Assembly (NCBI GenBank): GCA_023230925.1
Contig: JALNWK010000019.1
Coordinates: 1 to 51,961, forward strand
Source: Limnochordia bacterium
GTDB taxonomy: Bacteria > Bacillota > Limnochordia > DUMW01
DNA: 51,961 nucleotides
Direction: 5' to 3'
Shown here in pieces: positions 1 through 8,199 of this stretch (position 1 is the stretch's first letter; every line of letters starts with the position of its first letter). Under the pieces are notes generated by a model. That model had not been told where the DNA came from. It saw only the letters and a list, made by a program, of their open reading frames with translations, and ran no database searches. Both the position numbers and the translations under genes were made by a program.

Positions 1-181
1 AAAATTAGCCGTAGTAATCCACGTCATTGTTCGAAACGGAAATCCCATTCTGAAAACAGAACAACTCTAAAACGGAGCACCTACCCTAAGTGTATACACA
101 TCCTGACTTTGACGGGGTCCTGGCTTTGGAAACCCTTGACTTTTCTGGGCAATATGATAGACTGTACTTGTGCTTATGATA

Positions 182-303
182 TACTCTCCGAATTCTTGTG
201 AAGGAAACGGGGAACCCACTGATATTTTTGGGGTGAATCCTGTGTTTTTGCCAGGTAGGGCAACTTGGGTGCCCAAACCCGTCAGCTAACCCCGGAGGAG
301 TGC
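182..303 (+). promoter_or_regulatory. ydaO-type cyclic di-AMP riboswitch aptamer
   Basis: Conserved blocks of the ydaO/yuaA class occur in order: GGGGAACCC (about 209-217), GGGGTGAATCC (230-240), GGTAGGG (254-260) and CCCGTCAGCTAACCCC (279-294). The ends pair as a closing P1 helix (ACTCTCCG near 182-188 with CGGAGGAGT near 295-303). Members of this class bind c-di-AMP and usually turn genes off, often for K+ or osmolyte transport and wall remodelling. A terminator follows directly and the next genes encode a cation/H+ antiporter, so the RNA probably controls that operon. The class assignment rests on sequence motifs read by eye. Confidence 0.87.
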
Positions 304-306
304 ACC

Positions 307-350
307 AAGCGGATGTGTCGGCCTTATTGACCGGTCACTTCGCTTTTTTG
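307..350 (+). terminator. Intrinsic terminator, riboswitch expression platform
   Basis: An imperfect hairpin with outer arms AAGCG (307-311) and CGCTT (341-345) and inner GTG/CAC and CGG/CCG pairs runs into a six-T tract. It lies 4 nt after the aptamer P1 helix, where a c-di-AMP-controlled terminator would be expected. The competing antiterminator was not worked out. Confidence 0.7.
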
Positions 351-586
351 TTTTTATGGGCCCTGCTTACCATACGGAGCAACTGGTGCCTCTTACCCAT
401 GCGAGTGGACGGAACAAGAAGTCCTAATTTCCGGTGCGATGACAATCTAATAATCCCTAAAATGCACTAGCTGCAGTCCACGCCGTTTGAGCTTCAGCTC
501 TTCGCGGTCCCATACTGCACTAGCGCAGGGCAAGAACTTTGCCCTTGCACAAAGGGTAACCGTCTAATATTCCGGGGGTGACAATT
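351..586 (+). other. Leader between riboswitch terminator and mrpE
   Basis: No gene is seen here. The stretch holds two related near-palindromes, TGCACTAGCTGCAG (463-476) and CTGCACTAGCGCAG (515-528), about 52 bp apart. It also has a short hairpin GGGCAAGAACTTTGCCC (529-545). These could be a paired operator or RNA structure in the operon leader; neither is identified. Confidence 0.35.
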
Positions 587-1117
587 ATGTCTAAAAAGGG
601 TCTCATCATGTTTCTACTACTTTTAAGTTTCTGGTTTATCCTATCCGCTGAAATAGACTTTCAGCATCTGGCTATCGGTGTCCTAGTGGCACTGTCCACC
701 ACATGGTTCTGGGGCAGTACCGCTGAGGCATTGCCCAGCATTCCCACCTTTCGAGAGTTTCTTGGATTCGGCCGGTGTCTGTGGCTTCTTCTGGTTGCCG
801 TAGTCGAGTCCAATATATCCGTCGCAAGAATAGTCCTTTCCGGTGGGGAATGTGAGCCAAGGGTCTTCCGTTTCCAGCCTGAGCTGCAAACCAATTGGGG
901 ACGGGTATTTGTGGCCAACTGCATTACCCTGACACCGGGAACTGTAACCGTTGACCTTAACCCAGACAACGGAGAATTTACGATCTACGCGCTAGGCGAT
1001 GAGCAAGAACAAGGAGTATTTGCTTGGCGGCTGATCGAACAGGTGCGCAAACTAGAGGCAGGGAGGATGGTAGCATGGGAGGAGCCTTCTGGCTATTCGC
1101 AGGAACTATCTGCCTGA
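587..1117 (+). CDS. mrpE: Mrp/Mbh-type Na+/H+ antiporter subunit E (MbhA-like)
   Basis: A small membrane subunit of a multisubunit cation/proton antiporter. The N-terminus holds two hydrophobic segments, followed by the family core (VESNISVARIVLSG) and the cytoplasmic TLTPGTVTVDL signature. Length (176 aa) is normal for MrpE. ATG 587 is preferred over GTG 578 because GGGGG at 574-578 gives an 8-nt Shine-Dalgarno spacing to 587. It is the first gene of a tightly overlapping operon and its 3' end overlaps mrpF by 43 bp. Expression is probably gated by the c-di-AMP riboswitch about 300 nt upstream. Confidence 0.88.
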   Translation: MSKKGLIMFLLLLSFWFILSAEIDFQHLAIGVLVALSTTWFWGSTAEALPSIPTFREFLGFGRCLWLLLVAVVESNISVARIVLSGGECEPRVFRFQPELQTNWGRVFVANCITLTPGTVTVDLNPDNGEFTIYALGDEQEQGVFAWRLIEQVRKLEAGRMVAWEEPSGYSQELSA

Positions 1118-1395
1118 TATTTCCCATCTTGTTCCGTGCCGTTAAAGGACCAACCGCCCCAGATCGGGTAGTGGCAATCAATGCGGTCAGTACCAATATT
1201 ACTTTGGCAATCCTGCTTTGGGCCTTTTTGCAGCGTGAACCTATGTTTATTGATGTAGCCTTGGTCTTTGTTATCTGTGGTTTTGTAGGAGTGGTATGTA
1301 CGTTACAGGTTCTGACCACTGTTAATGCGGATACTCTAACTACTACTGCAAAACAAACGAAGCGTGGGCAGAACGATGGAGGCGATGCGGCGTGA
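1075..1395 (+). CDS. mrpF: Mrp/Mbh-type antiporter subunit F (MbhB-like)
   Basis: Three-helix membrane subunit. The conserved PDRVVAINAVSTN segment and a final helix with D-V-ALVFVICGFVGVV match MrpF/PhaF. The start is ATG 1075, with GGGAGG about 8 nt upstream; a longer frame back to 1024 has no ribosome-binding site. The hydrophilic tail is somewhat long and Thr/Lys-rich. It overlaps mrpE by 43 bp and mrpG by 4 bp, so the genes are likely translationally coupled. Confidence 0.88.
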   Translation: MGGAFWLFAGTICLIFPILFRAVKGPTAPDRVVAINAVSTNITLAILLWAFLQREPMFIDVALVFVICGFVGVVCTLQVLTTVNADTLTTTAKQTKRGQNDGGDAA

Positions 1396-1724
1396 CTACC
1401 ATCTTGGCTAATCTGTGTTTCGTGGGAGCGTTCCTTTTCCTTGGAGTAGGTACCCTCGGGCTTTTTCGCATGCCGGATATATATGCCCGTCTGCAGACCG
1501 TGGCCTTAGGAGATACCCTTGGGGTTGGACTGACAGCATTAGGTCTGTTAATGCTCACCACAGACAGAGTTATTCGGATTAAACTTATCATGTTAGTCGC
1601 AATATTCTGGATCATCAATCCAACTATTGCTCATTTAGTAGCCAAGGCTTCACTCGTCCACGGAGTGGATCCCACCGCAGAGATCAAAGTGGAAAAGGGG
1701 GAAGGATCATGGGATTTGCCGTAG
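1392..1724 (+). CDS. mrpG: Mrp/Mbh-type antiporter subunit G (MbhC-like)
   Basis: Three-helix membrane subunit with the family signature FRMPDIYARLQTVALGDTLG, typical of MrpG/PhaG. Translation starts at GTG 1392 inside a GTGA overlap with the mrpF stop. Its 3' end overlaps the next gene by 16 bp. The usual E-F-G order is kept. Confidence 0.9.
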   Translation: MTTILANLCFVGAFLFLGVGTLGLFRMPDIYARLQTVALGDTLGVGLTALGLLMLTTDRVIRIKLIMLVAIFWIINPTIAHLVAKASLVHGVDPTAEIKVEKGEGSWDLP

Positions 1725-1960
1725 TTGATTACCAAATCATGGCCCTGCTTGCGATCTTGATCCTTGGTGCTTTGGCAGTAGTACTTGGACGCAACCTCCT
1801 GTATGCCGTAATCGTGTACGGGATTTACAGTCTGATCATGGCCGTAGTCTGGCTGCTAATGAATGCCCCGGATCTAGGTATTACCGAAGCGGCAGCAGGA
1901 ATCGGTACGACGGCCTTGACGATGGCGGTACTAAGCCGCACTAGCCGAAAGGACGAATAG
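1709..1960 (+). CDS. MbhD-like antiporter subunit (DUF4040; part of MrpA C-terminus)
   Basis: An 83-aa, three-helix protein. LYAVIVYGIYSLIMAVVWL followed by NAPDLGITEAAAGIGTT is the signature of the MbhD/DUF4040 family, which is the penultimate C-terminal part of MrpA in organisms with a fused MrpA. Here it is a separate gene, as in archaeal Mbh and Thermotoga-type clusters. The acidic residues in PDLGITEA lie in a conserved membrane helix of the ion path in this family. Start ATG 1709 follows GGGGGAAGGA. The next gene begins 1 nt after the stop. Confidence 0.85.
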   Translation: MGFAVVDYQIMALLAILILGALAVVLGRNLLYAVIVYGIYSLIMAVVWLLMNAPDLGITEAAAGIGTTALTMAVLSRTSRKDE

Positions 1961-1961
1961 G

Positions 1962-2264
1962 ATGGTAAAGCGAGTATTGTACGCGCTCGTTGTTATACTT
2001 CTTTGCTACATTGGCTTGGTTACCGTTGCAGAATTCCCTCCCTACGGAGAGGAGGGTAACCCGGTCCACAACTATGTCTCCGAAAGATACATCGGTGAAG
2101 CCGTTGAAGACACCGGAGTGATAAACATGGTTACCGCCATTGTCCTGGACTACCGGGCGTACGATACACTTATTGAAACAACGGTCTTGTTCACTGCCAC
2201 CATCGCGGTTCTGATCACGCTAAAGACGGGCAAGAAGAACGGGAAGGAGGAAGAGGTGAGTTGA
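1962..2264 (+). CDS. MbhE-like antiporter subunit (end of MrpA C-terminus)
   Basis: A 100-aa membrane protein with one N-terminal helix, an extracytoplasmic loop and the motif VINMVTAIVLDYRAYDTLIE leading into a second helix. That motif is typical of MbhE and the matching C-terminal end of MrpA. With the preceding gene it rebuilds the MrpA tail as two proteins. It ends in a Lys/Glu-rich cytoplasmic tail and overlaps mrpB by 4 bp (TTGA). Confidence 0.83.
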   Translation: MVKRVLYALVVILLCYIGLVTVAEFPPYGEEGNPVHNYVSERYIGEAVEDTGVINMVTAIVLDYRAYDTLIETTVLFTATIAVLITLKTGKKNGKEEEVS

Positions 2265-2689
2265 AAGACTACATTCTAAAACGTGTGGTGATCTTGCTCC
2301 TCCCTTTGATGCAGGTCTTTGGTCTTTACGTCATTTTCCATGGCCACCTGTCCCCCGGAGGCGGATTTGCCGGGGGTATGATCGTTGGATTAGGCCTAGT
2401 ATGCTATGCTGCTGTCTACGGAATGGAGAAGGGTACAGATAAGGTGCCCGATCGCGCTGCCACACTAATTGAAAGTTTCGGGACTCTATGGTATGGAGCC
2501 GTAGGCTTAGTAGGCGTTTTTAAGGGGACCTTGTTCCTGTCAAATAAGGCTACTGGTGTGCCCATGGGACAACCTGCCGCGCTGTTGTCCGGTGGGTGGA
2601 TTTTAGTGATCACCCTTGGGGTTGGCATTAAGGTGGCAAGTACTATCGTTACCTTATTCTATGCCCTTACAGAGGAGGAAGAATCTTGA
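2261..2689 (+). CDS. mrpB: Mrp/Mbh-type antiporter subunit B (MbhF-like)
   Basis: A 142-aa, four-helix protein of the MnhB family. The N-terminal GLYVIFHGHLSPGGGFAGG is the classic MrpB signature. Start is TTG 2261, overlapping the previous stop, with GGGAAGGAGG about 10 nt upstream. It overlaps mrpC by 4 bp. In Mrp complexes MrpB packs with MrpC against the MrpA tail. Confidence 0.9.
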   Translation: MKDYILKRVVILLLPLMQVFGLYVIFHGHLSPGGGFAGGMIVGLGLVCYAAVYGMEKGTDKVPDRAATLIESFGTLWYGAVGLVGVFKGTLFLSNKATGVPMGQPAALLSGGWILVITLGVGIKVASTIVTLFYALTEEEES

Positions 2690-3069
2690 AGGTATCTTTG
2701 CTATCAAGGCTACTGGCCAACTATCCGTATGTTGCCGCATTCATCCTCTTTGCCATTGGGATATATGGGGTGATCGCTTCATCTAATCTCCTAAGAAAGC
2801 TGCTTGGGATTAGCATCATGGAAAGTGCCATATTCCTAATGTTTATTGCCTCGGGTAATATCACTGGTCGAGGTGTACCTATTGTCGATGCTGCTAAGGA
2901 ATCAGTAGGTTACGTTAACCCATTACCCCAGGCTTTAATCCTTACTGGTATTGTGGTAGGCGTAAGCACCACCGCGTTTGCCTTGGCACTTCTGGTGAAG
3001 TTGCATAAATACTATGGTACCCTTGATGCCCGCATCATCTACGACAAAAGAGAGGCGGATAAACATTGA
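2686..3069 (+). CDS. mrpC: Mrp/Mbh-type antiporter subunit C (NuoK-like, MbhG)
   Basis: A 127-aa, three-helix NuoK homologue. ASSNLLRKLLGISIMESAIF carries the conserved membrane glutamate of NuoK/MrpC. A second block, NPLPQALILTGIVVGVSTTA, is also typical. TTG start at 2686 within a TTGA overlap, with AGAGGAGGAAG upstream. It overlaps mrpD by 4 bp. Confidence 0.9.
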   Translation: MKVSLLSRLLANYPYVAAFILFAIGIYGVIASSNLLRKLLGISIMESAIFLMFIASGNITGRGVPIVDAAKESVGYVNPLPQALILTGIVVGVSTTAFALALLVKLHKYYGTLDARIIYDKREADKH

Positions 3070-4553
3070 TCCAGGAAAACTTACCCGTACTACTTGTTGT
3101 AACACTTCTTTTCACCGCCTATCTGTTGCCAATTTTCACCAAGAGACGTCCTCGCATTATTGAGTTGTTGGTCGTTACAGTGGAGTGCCTAATCCTAGGA
3201 GGAACACTATATCTGGCCGGATTAATAGCGAGGCAGGGGAGAGCACCCATTATTTATCCAGCAGGTGGGTGGCCCGCACCTTGGGGCATTGAGCTTTCTG
3301 TGGGTTCCTTGAGCATCCTCTTTCTGCTCATGATTGCTGGTGTAGGCCTTCCAGTGGCCATTTTCGCCACAGACGGTATTACCTGGCAACTTCGTAGTAG
3401 GCAAAGGGTTGCTTGGTTTTTCACCCTCTATTTACTGCTTGCGGCAGCATTGGCCGGACTTGCTGTTACCAATGACCTATTTAATGTTTACGTTTTCGTG
3501 GAAGTGGCAACTATTAGCTGTTGTGCTCTTGTCGCGGCAAAGGACGATCCTTTGGCAATCAAAGCTGCCTTCAGGTATCTTCTCTTGGCTACAGTTGGTT
3601 CCGGTTTCATTTTCGCCGGCATTGGACTCATTTATCTAGTTACAGGTAATCTAGATATGACCTTTGCCTTCACAGAGCTTAGTCAAAGGGCTTACACCTA
3701 TCCCCATGTGGTACGCCTGGCGATCAGTTTCTTTGTCATTGGATTTGGGACTAAAGCGGCTTTATTTCCCTTGCATCTTTGGCTACCCGATGCCCATTCT
3801 GCAGCCTTGACCCCAGCTAGTGCCATCCTTTCAGGATTAGCCGTGAAAGGATATATCATTGCTTTGGCCAAAATCCTTTATATCATAGTTGGACCGGCTC
3901 TCCTGCAGGCCTTATCTATTGATCGCATTCTCCTTTTAATGGGAATGGTGGCTATTGTTGCAGGTTCTCTCCTGGCTTTAGCCCAAGATGAACTAAAAAG
4001 GCGACTAGCTTACTCAACGGTTGCCCAAGTGGGCTATATTTTCTTAGGGTTAGGATTGATGAATACAACGGGCCTTGCGGGTGCGCTTTTCTATGCGGCA
4101 AGCCATGCGATTATTAAGGCATGCCTTTTCCTAGCCGCTGGTGCCATCATCTCTCGCACCGGTAAGGAAAGGGTAAGCCAGATGGCCGGAGTAGGTCGTG
4201 AAATGCCCATAACCATGGGAATTTTTACTATCTGTAGCTTTGCCCTAATGGGATTACCGCTACTGTCGGGGTTCATTGGGAAATGGAACCTGCTTCGCGG
4301 CAGTATTCAAGCTGGATCATTCCTTGCTTCGTTGGTGATCATCCTCGGCAGCTTGCTTTGCGCCGGTTACCTTCTGCCTGTGATCCGTACTGCTTACTTT
4401 GTGCCTGCAGGCACCACAACAACCAAGGAAACGTCCTTCTTACAGATCAGCTCTATGCTAATTCTGACCGTCTTTGTTATTGTTTTAGGCATTGCACCAG
4501 GACCACTGTGGAATTTGGCGTGGCAGGCCGCGCGGGACTTACTAGGTGGATAA
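3066..4553 (+). CDS. mrpD: Mrp/Mbh-type antiporter subunit D (MbhH-like, NuoL/M/N family)
   Basis: A 495-aa polytopic protein of about 14 helices from the proton-translocating NADH-quinone oxidoreductase family. Visible elements are the conserved glutamate in FNVYVFVEVATISCC, the lysine helix GTKAALFPLHLWLPDAH, the broken-helix block TPASAILSGLAVKGYI with a second lysine, and AQDELKRRLAYSTVAQVGY. Start TTG 3066 overlaps mrpC by 4 bp. All key charged residues expected for ion translocation are present. It is the first of three related large subunits in the operon. Confidence 0.92.
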   Translation: MIQENLPVLLVVTLLFTAYLLPIFTKRRPRIIELLVVTVECLILGGTLYLAGLIARQGRAPIIYPAGGWPAPWGIELSVGSLSILFLLMIAGVGLPVAIFATDGITWQLRSRQRVAWFFTLYLLLAAALAGLAVTNDLFNVYVFVEVATISCCALVAAKDDPLAIKAAFRYLLLATVGSGFIFAGIGLIYLVTGNLDMTFAFTELSQRAYTYPHVVRLAISFFVIGFGTKAALFPLHLWLPDAHSAALTPASAILSGLAVKGYIIALAKILYIIVGPALLQALSIDRILLLMGMVAIVAGSLLALAQDELKRRLAYSTVAQVGYIFLGLGLMNTTGLAGALFYAASHAIIKACLFLAAGAIISRTGKERVSQMAGVGREMPITMGIFTICSFALMGLPLLSGFIGKWNLLRGSIQAGSFLASLVIILGSLLCAGYLLPVIRTAYFVPAGTTTTKETSFLQISSMLILTVFVIVLGIAPGPLWNLAWQAARDLLGG

Positions 4554-4579
4554 ATTTCCATGAATGTTGAGGGATCATT

Positions 4580-6022
4580 ATGTCTTTTATGCTCGTTGGG
4601 ATACTAAGTGCACTCATCGGGGGAGTAATCGTGGCCCTACTACCGGAGGAAAGTCAGAAACTGCGGAGGGGCATAGTACTGGCAACTTGCCTCCTATCGG
4701 CACTATCTGTTTGGCAAGTGGCGGCAACTATCTTCTCTAAGACCTCCCCACTGAACACACTAGAATGGGGAATCTGGCAGTTTAGGGCTGATCCTTTGGC
4801 CCTCTCCTATGCCTTAATCGCCGGGACCTTGTGGGTTCTTACGGCCATCTACTCCTACGGATACATGCCTCAAGATCCTAGACAACGTTCTTTTTATGCC
4901 TTTTTCCTACTTTCGATGGGAATCACCCTGGGCATTGCCTTTGCCGGTAACTTATTGGTATTGTACATTTTCTACGAACTTCTCACTTTCAGTACCTATC
5001 CTTTGGTGATCCATCGCAGAAGCGAAGAGGCCCTTAGGGCAGGAAAGAAGTATATCATCTACAGCTTAGTCGGTGCTGGTGCTCTCCTAGTGGCGATAGT
5101 CGCCACTGGATTTATGGCAGGCTCACTAAGCTTTGGCACAGGGGCGATCCTAGACCAAACGGCCACCAGCGGGAAAACGGTGTGGCTACTGATTCTTTTT
5201 GTGATTGGCTTTGGCGTCAAGGCTGCCTTGATGCCCTTACACCGCTGGCTGCCCCAGGCAATGGTGGCTCCCACGCCAGTAAGTGCTCTTTTGCATGCGG
5301 TTGCTGTGGTAAATGCCGGGGTGTTTGGCCTGCTGCGGGTTGTTTACTCCGTGTTTGGCCCAGACCTTCTTACAAAGCTCGGGGTTCGACCCTACCTTTT
5401 GGTCCTGGCATCCTTTACCGTCCTGGCTGGTTCAATCGTCGCCCTAAGGCAGGACGTACTCAAGAAACGTCTAGCCTATTCAACAATCAGTCAGTTATCA
5501 TACATGCTGGTTGGTGCTTTTACGTTATCATCTTTCGGATTATCTGGCGCCATCTTTCATATGCTCAACCATTCGATTATAAAGATCACCCTGTTTTTCT
5601 GTGCGGGAGCCATTGAGCATAACACAGGCAAGACTCGGGTTAGTGAACTTGCGGGCCTAGAACGAACACTACCATGGACCTTTGCCCTGTTTGGTATCGC
5701 TAGTTTAGGCATGGTAGGGATGTTACCGGTCTCAGCCTTTTGGAGCAAGTATTACTTGATGAAAGCTGGCTTATCTTCAGGAAACTGGCCTTTGCTCCTT
5801 GTTTTCATCATCAGCGGGATCCTAAACGCCTGTTACTTTTTCCCCATTGTGATCCAAGGGTTTCTAGGGACAGGTCCCATCCGTTCCACCGAAGGTAACA
5901 AGGAGACCTACCTAATGCTTGTCCCTTGCGCGTTACTCGTTGTTTTTGCTCTAGTTTTAGGCGTGTACCCCAATTTGGCTTGGTCGTATCTAGTAGATGG
6001 GGTCGTTGGGAGTTTCTTTTAG
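4580..6022 (+). CDS. Second NuoL/MrpD-type proton-translocating subunit
   Basis: A 480-aa paralogue of the preceding gene, with GGGATC shortly before ATG 4580. It keeps the membrane glutamate (VLYIFYELLTFSTYP), the GVKAALMPLHRWLPQAM helix and RQDVLKKRLAYSTISQLSY. In the TPVSALLHAVAVVNAGVF block it has Asn where the mrpD paralogue has Lys (LAVKGY); NuoL-type proteins also vary here. It lies 26 bp after mrpD and 27 bp before the third paralogue. Its exact subunit name is uncertain (MrpD2 or a split MrpA core). Confidence 0.85.
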   Translation: MSFMLVGILSALIGGVIVALLPEESQKLRRGIVLATCLLSALSVWQVAATIFSKTSPLNTLEWGIWQFRADPLALSYALIAGTLWVLTAIYSYGYMPQDPRQRSFYAFFLLSMGITLGIAFAGNLLVLYIFYELLTFSTYPLVIHRRSEEALRAGKKYIIYSLVGAGALLVAIVATGFMAGSLSFGTGAILDQTATSGKTVWLLILFVIGFGVKAALMPLHRWLPQAMVAPTPVSALLHAVAVVNAGVFGLLRVVYSVFGPDLLTKLGVRPYLLVLASFTVLAGSIVALRQDVLKKRLAYSTISQLSYMLVGAFTLSSFGLSGAIFHMLNHSIIKITLFFCAGAIEHNTGKTRVSELAGLERTLPWTFALFGIASLGMVGMLPVSAFWSKYYLMKAGLSSGNWPLLLVFIISGILNACYFFPIVIQGFLGTGPIRSTEGNKETYLMLVPCALLVVFALVLGVYPNLAWSYLVDGVVGSFF

Positions 6023-6049
6023 AGATTGTTACTTGGAGGAAATGAGAAA

Positions 6050-7912
6050 ATGCTACTTGCAGCACTGATTATTATACCCGCCTTAGGAGCCCTAGGTAGC
6101 ATCTTTAGTAGAAGGGCCCAAGGAATACTAGGACTTGTTACTACCTCCCTCACTTTGCTGTTAGGGGGAATTGTCGGTCAACGAGTGTATAGCACCGGTC
6201 CCCTAAATCTAGAGTTTTCTTGGGGTATCTTCACTCCTTCGTTAAGAGCCGACACTCTGTCGATCGTATTCACCCTGTTTACACTCTTCATCTGGTGGGC
6301 AGTAGCTTGGTACATTCCAGGATACATGAAAATGGAAAAAAGGGCTTCAGTGTTTTACGCCTCATTTTTGCTTACCCTATCCGCGGTACTTGGCGTCTTT
6401 CTTGCTGGCAACTGGTTTACTCTGTTGTTTTTCTTCGAACTGATGACCCTTACATCCCTTCTCTGGGTCGTGTTCTACCAGAGTAAGGAGGCAATTGGGG
6501 CTTCTTTGTACTATCTTTTCTTCAGTGTGCTGGCGGGGTTGTTTCTAGCTGCGGGCCTTGTTTTATTAAGCGACGGAGGAAGTGGTCTCACCTTCAATTG
6601 TGTTGACGCAACCAATCCAAAGACCTTTTCCTGGGGGCTGGCTTCTTTGCTGGTGGCCTTCGGGATCAAGGCAGGCATGGTCCCGTTGCATCTGTGGCTT
6701 CCCAAGGCCCATCCCGTGGCGCCATCGCCGGCTAGTGCTCTGCTTTCGGGTATCCTAATTAAGACCGGTGCCTATGGACTGATCCGCACCGGGCAACTAG
6801 CCGGGTGGGGCAGGGCGGCAAGTTGGTTCGGACCTGCGCTTGTTACCCTCGGAGTAATCACCATGCTTTTAGGGGTGGGACTTGCGTTACTACAGAGCAA
6901 TGCAAAAAGGCTCCTTGCCTACCACAGCGTAAGCCAAATGGGCTACATAATATTGGGAGTTGGCATTGGTTTTCTGATGGGGAGCGACGGTGGTTTTGGC
7001 TTGGGAGGCGCCCTCTACCATAGTCTAAACCATGCCCTATTTAAGTCCGCACTTTTCTTAGGTATTGGTATGATTGTTCTGCGCACGGGTCAATCTGATC
7101 TATATCGGATGGGGGGCCTCTGGAGGCAGTATCCCGTTACAGCCCTATGCACACTAGTTGCTGCTTTGGGGATTACCGGTACCCCTGGGCTAAACGGCTA
7201 TGCCAGTAAGACGTTGCTGCATCACGGGTTAAGTCAAGCAGCTTCAGTCAAGATACCGCTGGTCTGGGTCGAGCGATGCTTTCTTTTGGTCGGAATCGGC
7301 ACCGCTGCTTCCTTCTGCAAGCTATTCTTCTTGACCTTTCTGGGCAAACCCCGTAGCAATATTAGCAAGCTGCCGAAAGAATCCCGCTTGGAGTCTTTGA
7401 GCCTATTGTTCTTAGCTATCGCCATGGTAGCCATCGGGTCTCGTCCCAACTGGTTTGTTGAGAGCGCCTTGGTTCCCATCCTTACTTCCTTTGGTATGGA
7501 TACGACCAGTCTAACAAGTCTTTCCTTTTGGAATGCCCAAGACCTTGGGGGAATGGTTCTTACCCTAGGACTCGGTGGTGCGCTTTGCTGGTTCGGGTTA
7601 AGGTCCGGCCTTTTCCACTGGCAGCCCCCGACCTGGTTAAGTCTGGAGCAACTCGGTGGCATAGTCCTTACGGGGATGCGCCGGACTATTTGGGGTCTTG
7701 AAGAAGCCTGTGAAAGAATATGGGCAGCTTTGGTTTTCTGCAGGAACGGAGCCCGTCTGCGAATGCGAAAGCTAGTGGTACAATTTGAGGAGCGAGAAGG
7801 TAGTTTCGCCCACATTCGTCTATCGAACTTAGGGCTTCAGACCATGGCGCTTGTAGCTACCTTTGCCATTCTCCTCATCTACTTCTTCTGGCAGGCTGGC
7901 ATCCCGGCATAA
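6050..7912 (+). CDS. Third NuoL/MrpA-type proton-translocating subunit with C-terminal extension
   Basis: A 620-aa polytopic protein. ATG 6050 is chosen because TTGGAGGA lies 8 nt upstream; an upstream TTG at 6026 has no site. Conserved elements: LLFFFELMTLTSLLW (Glu), GIKAGMVPLHLWLPKAH, SPASALLSGILIKTGAYG (Lys) and NAKRLLAYHSVSQMGY. About 130 extra C-terminal residues follow the core: two hydrophobic segments, a long charged stretch (RMRKLVVQFEEREGSFAH) and a last helix. This resembles the lateral-helix-plus-anchor tail of NuoL. It may replace the large N-terminal part of MrpA. It is the last gene before a strong terminator. Confidence 0.85.
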   Translation: MLLAALIIIPALGALGSIFSRRAQGILGLVTTSLTLLLGGIVGQRVYSTGPLNLEFSWGIFTPSLRADTLSIVFTLFTLFIWWAVAWYIPGYMKMEKRASVFYASFLLTLSAVLGVFLAGNWFTLLFFFELMTLTSLLWVVFYQSKEAIGASLYYLFFSVLAGLFLAAGLVLLSDGGSGLTFNCVDATNPKTFSWGLASLLVAFGIKAGMVPLHLWLPKAHPVAPSPASALLSGILIKTGAYGLIRTGQLAGWGRAASWFGPALVTLGVITMLLGVGLALLQSNAKRLLAYHSVSQMGYIILGVGIGFLMGSDGGFGLGGALYHSLNHALFKSALFLGIGMIVLRTGQSDLYRMGGLWRQYPVTALCTLVAALGITGTPGLNGYASKTLLHHGLSQAASVKIPLVWVERCFLLVGIGTAASFCKLFFLTFLGKPRSNISKLPKESRLESLSLLFLAIAMVAIGSRPNWFVESALVPILTSFGMDTTSLTSLSFWNAQDLGGMVLTLGLGGALCWFGLRSGLFHWQPPTWLSLEQLGGIVLTGMRRTIWGLEEACERIWAALVFCRNGARLRMRKLVVQFEEREGSFAHIRLSNLGLQTMALVATFAILLIYFFWQAGIPA

Positions 7913-7997
7913 ATCATAATCCCCCCCTGGATTGAAATGAGAAACCGGGCAGGAATTGGCCCGCACAACGAGAATAAGTAAAAAGAAGATATTAGGG

Positions 7998-8023
7998 GCC
8001 CGGCCTACCAGCCGGGCCTTTGG
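7998..8023 (+). terminator. Terminator of the antiporter operon
   Basis: Perfect 8-bp GC stem GGCCCGGC (7998-8005) / GCCGGGCC (8012-8019), six-base loop, followed by TTT. It lies 86 bp after the last antiporter gene. Confidence 0.8.
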
Positions 8024-8199
8024 GAAATGTTCTAGTCTTCCTTAAATGGGAAGGCTAATCATTATGGTATCACCCCAACATTGTTCTTATTCTATTTGAC
8101 GGGTTGAAGTTTTCACCCGACTACTTTGCTCGGTCATTTTCACCGGGGGATTTACGATTCCACATTTCAGCTTTGTTTTAGATTTTGGGAGGACTACGA

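Noticed and set aside
578..586. GTG 578 as mrpE start
   Set aside because: The GGGGG ribosome-binding sequence overlaps this codon and is correctly spaced for ATG 587 instead.
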